From Vespa crabro (Eukaryota; Arthropoda; Insecta; Hymenoptera; Vespidae), in the NCBI RefSeq assembly GCF_910589235.1, contig NC_060957.1, positions 9,204,662-9,268,661 on the forward strand: a stretch of DNA of 64,000 bases, given 5' to 3'. Shown here in pieces: positions 62,250 through 64,000 of this stretch. Numbering within the stretch: position 1 is the stretch's first letter; each line of letters starts with the position of its first letter. A program made the position numbers and the translations under genes. The notes under the pieces were generated by a model. It saw only the letters and a program-made list of their open reading frames with translations, had not been told where the DNA came from and searched no databases.

Positions 62250-64000
62250 ATGCCTTCACGTGGAAAATATCAAATTGCAAGTCAGGAAGAGCGTAAAATA
62301 GCACAAAGAGATCAATCTTTTAGAAATTGCGTAGCTACGCTATTTGTGTTCTTTATATTATTCTTGCTTGTTCTTATTGCAAATTTATTATGGAAAAAAA
62401 CTAATACTTCTTCATCTTCATCTTCCTCAACTAACGTTGATGAGAAACGCTTAATGGGATACGTAAGTATAATAAATATTAACAATTTCTAATTTCTTAA
62501 TACATTTAATATTTATGAAAGATGACAACATACAGCAATATAATAATGGATATAAAAAATCAGAAGAAACTACAACTACAACTGGAAACACAATCGACAC
62601 ATCAATCGACATTATTACAGAAGAATATATATCTAGTAATGAAAAGACATCTCATAACTTCGAAAATACAACAATGCAAAAATTTTTAGAAATGAATACT
62701 TCAAGAACTTTATCAGATATTATAAATACTCTGAGTAATGATACTATAACAACAAATTCACAAAATCGAATTAGTACAACTGTTAGAAGAATGGAATCTA
62801 CAGAAGAGCCAAAAGTTCATTATAGCAATATTACTGATACAACCTTATTTGAAAATGAAGTTTCTGAAAACGAACGAGAAAACAGTTCTACAATGACTTT
62901 AACAATAATTGCAGAAGCAACAAACGAAAGTATTGATAAAACTGAATCTGATAGCCAAGTATCTACTAAATACTCAACTATTTCTACAGATAATGAATTT
63001 GTTTCTAACAGTTCTTCATTTGATCAAATTAGTTCTAAGGAAAATACAAATACTATTACAGAAAAACTAAATAACATAACAACTGCATCTTTTTTCTATC
63101 TAAATACATCTGAACTGTCTACTGTAACAAATATCACTAAAAAAAACAATTCTTCTTTAATAAATAATTCTACTAATCAATTCTTATCATCAACAACTTA
63201 TAAACCTATTGAATTTATATCAGAATCAACAGACTTTACAAAAAGTTTATTTCCACAAGTGGAAAATACCTTTACAAAGGAAACAGTAATAACGAACGAA
63301 TTTGTAACAAATATATTTATGACATCAAACACAGAGTCTATTTTTACTACAGATAGTTATATTACAGATATTGAAAATAATATATGTAATTCAGGACAAT
63401 GCAAACAAATAGCTGCTAAAATATTATCCTATATGAATCATTCTGCTGATCCATGTGAAGATTTTTATGAATATGCTTGTGGTGGAATGATAGCAGATCC
63501 ACAAATCATAGACCTAAATTTGGCAAACAAGGCATATCATAGAATAGCTAGTGTGTAATTCTGACTTTAAAATTATATAATCATATCTTAAATAATTGAC
63601 AAAATTTTCTAAAAATTATCAAATACTTACAGAACAAATGTTGGAAGATGCTGATAGAGATCCACCTTCTCCATTTACTAAATACTACAACAGTTGTATG
63701 AAATATGAAAATATAAATATAGATGAAAGAATAATGATAGGTAAGTATTCAATTTTAATGCAATTAATATTGTTAAATACAAAGGAATATCTTTTAGTAA
63801 ATGAAGCAATAAATAAAATACAAAGATTTGATCACGAAGAATTTAAAAGTAATTTCACGAATTTGTATGCTGAATTATTAAAAAGCTATAGGTGAGTTTA
63901 ATGTGATGCTATGAAAGATCTAGTCTATGTTAACACATTAATTTTGTATTAAGCCCTTTATTATTTGACGTGGCTGTGGATCTTGATGAAAACAATCCAA
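62250..64000 (+). CDS. M13 metallopeptidase (neprilysin/ECE-like), 5' part
   Basis: Start of a type II membrane zinc endopeptidase that would cleave peptides outside the cell; the catalytic HExxH domain lies beyond the window. Exon 1 is 62250-62462 (71 codons) and encodes a basic cytoplasmic tail and a membrane segment at about residues 27-48. Exon 2 begins at 62536 (TACAG acceptor) and ends near 63550; it encodes about 280 residues rich in Ser, Thr and Asn with many N-glycosylation sites, then the M13 N-terminal domain from about residue 352 (CNSGQCK, MNHSADPCEDFYEYACGG). A following exon covers roughly 63631-63891 (DPPSPFTKYYNSCM) and another starts at 63954 (PLLFDVAVDLDENNP). The exon 2 donor is uncertain, and a GTAAGT at about 63740 could mark a further tiny intron. 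The stalk is much longer than in typical neprilysins. Confidence 0.8.

Noticed and set aside
1..64000. CRISPR arrays, bacterial operons or prophage content
   Set aside because: Genes are spliced, spacers are eukaryotic in character and no regularly spaced repeats occur.

Overview
The window is AT-rich eukaryotic DNA with short GT-AG introns, microsatellites and long AT-rich spacers. Gene content points to an insect: a tandem array of glucose dehydrogenase-like GMC oxidoreductases, an insect-style M13 peptidase and a ZNF341-like zinc-finger gene. The scale of the GMC expansion and the base composition fit an aculeate hymenopteran (bee or wasp); this is an inference and the species is not determined. 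All convincing genes lie on the + strand.

Region 1 (1-40.5 kb) holds five very similar three-exon GMC genes, called A (2286-4898), B (11683-14240), C (20001-22711), D (27969-30523) and E (37808-40457). Each has a hydrophobic N-terminal segment, a GxGxxG FAD-binding motif, both GMC signatures and a C-terminal catalytic His plus Asn (His in C). They share phase-0 and phase-1 introns, and intron 2 is 125 bp in all five. The spacers are patched from the same blocks: an upstream repeat (4-2119, 8553-10635, 25436-26640), a decayed GMC 3' fragment after A and after C, and a 7.5 kb segmental duplication carrying B (11.7-19.2 kb) and D (28.0-35.5 kb). Inside that duplication is the ghost of another GMC gene (F type), reduced to its upstream region and its last few codons. 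A non-autonomous piggyBac-like element (6827-7533) and a second inverted-repeat insertion (41334-42206) are present.

Region 2 (44.6-56.0 kb) holds three diverged GMC genes with different gene structures: F (three exons, other intron positions), G (coding sequence uninterrupted) and H (two exons, cleavable signal peptide, atypical signature 2, His-His active site).

Region 3 (58.8-64.0 kb) leaves the GMC cluster. It holds a nine-exon C2H2 zinc-finger gene recognisable as a ZNF341 orthologue, then the 5' part of a type II membrane M13 (neprilysin/ECE) peptidase gene with an unusually long Ser/Thr-rich stalk that runs off the window.

The GMC proteins are probably secreted or membrane-anchored FAD-dependent dehydrogenases or oxidases; their substrates cannot be read from sequence. 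The most striking aspect is how the array evolves: very recent segmental duplication, mosaic genes that suggest gene conversion, diversity concentrated in the substrate-binding half of exon 3, and 5' regions exchanged or broken independently of the coding sequence.
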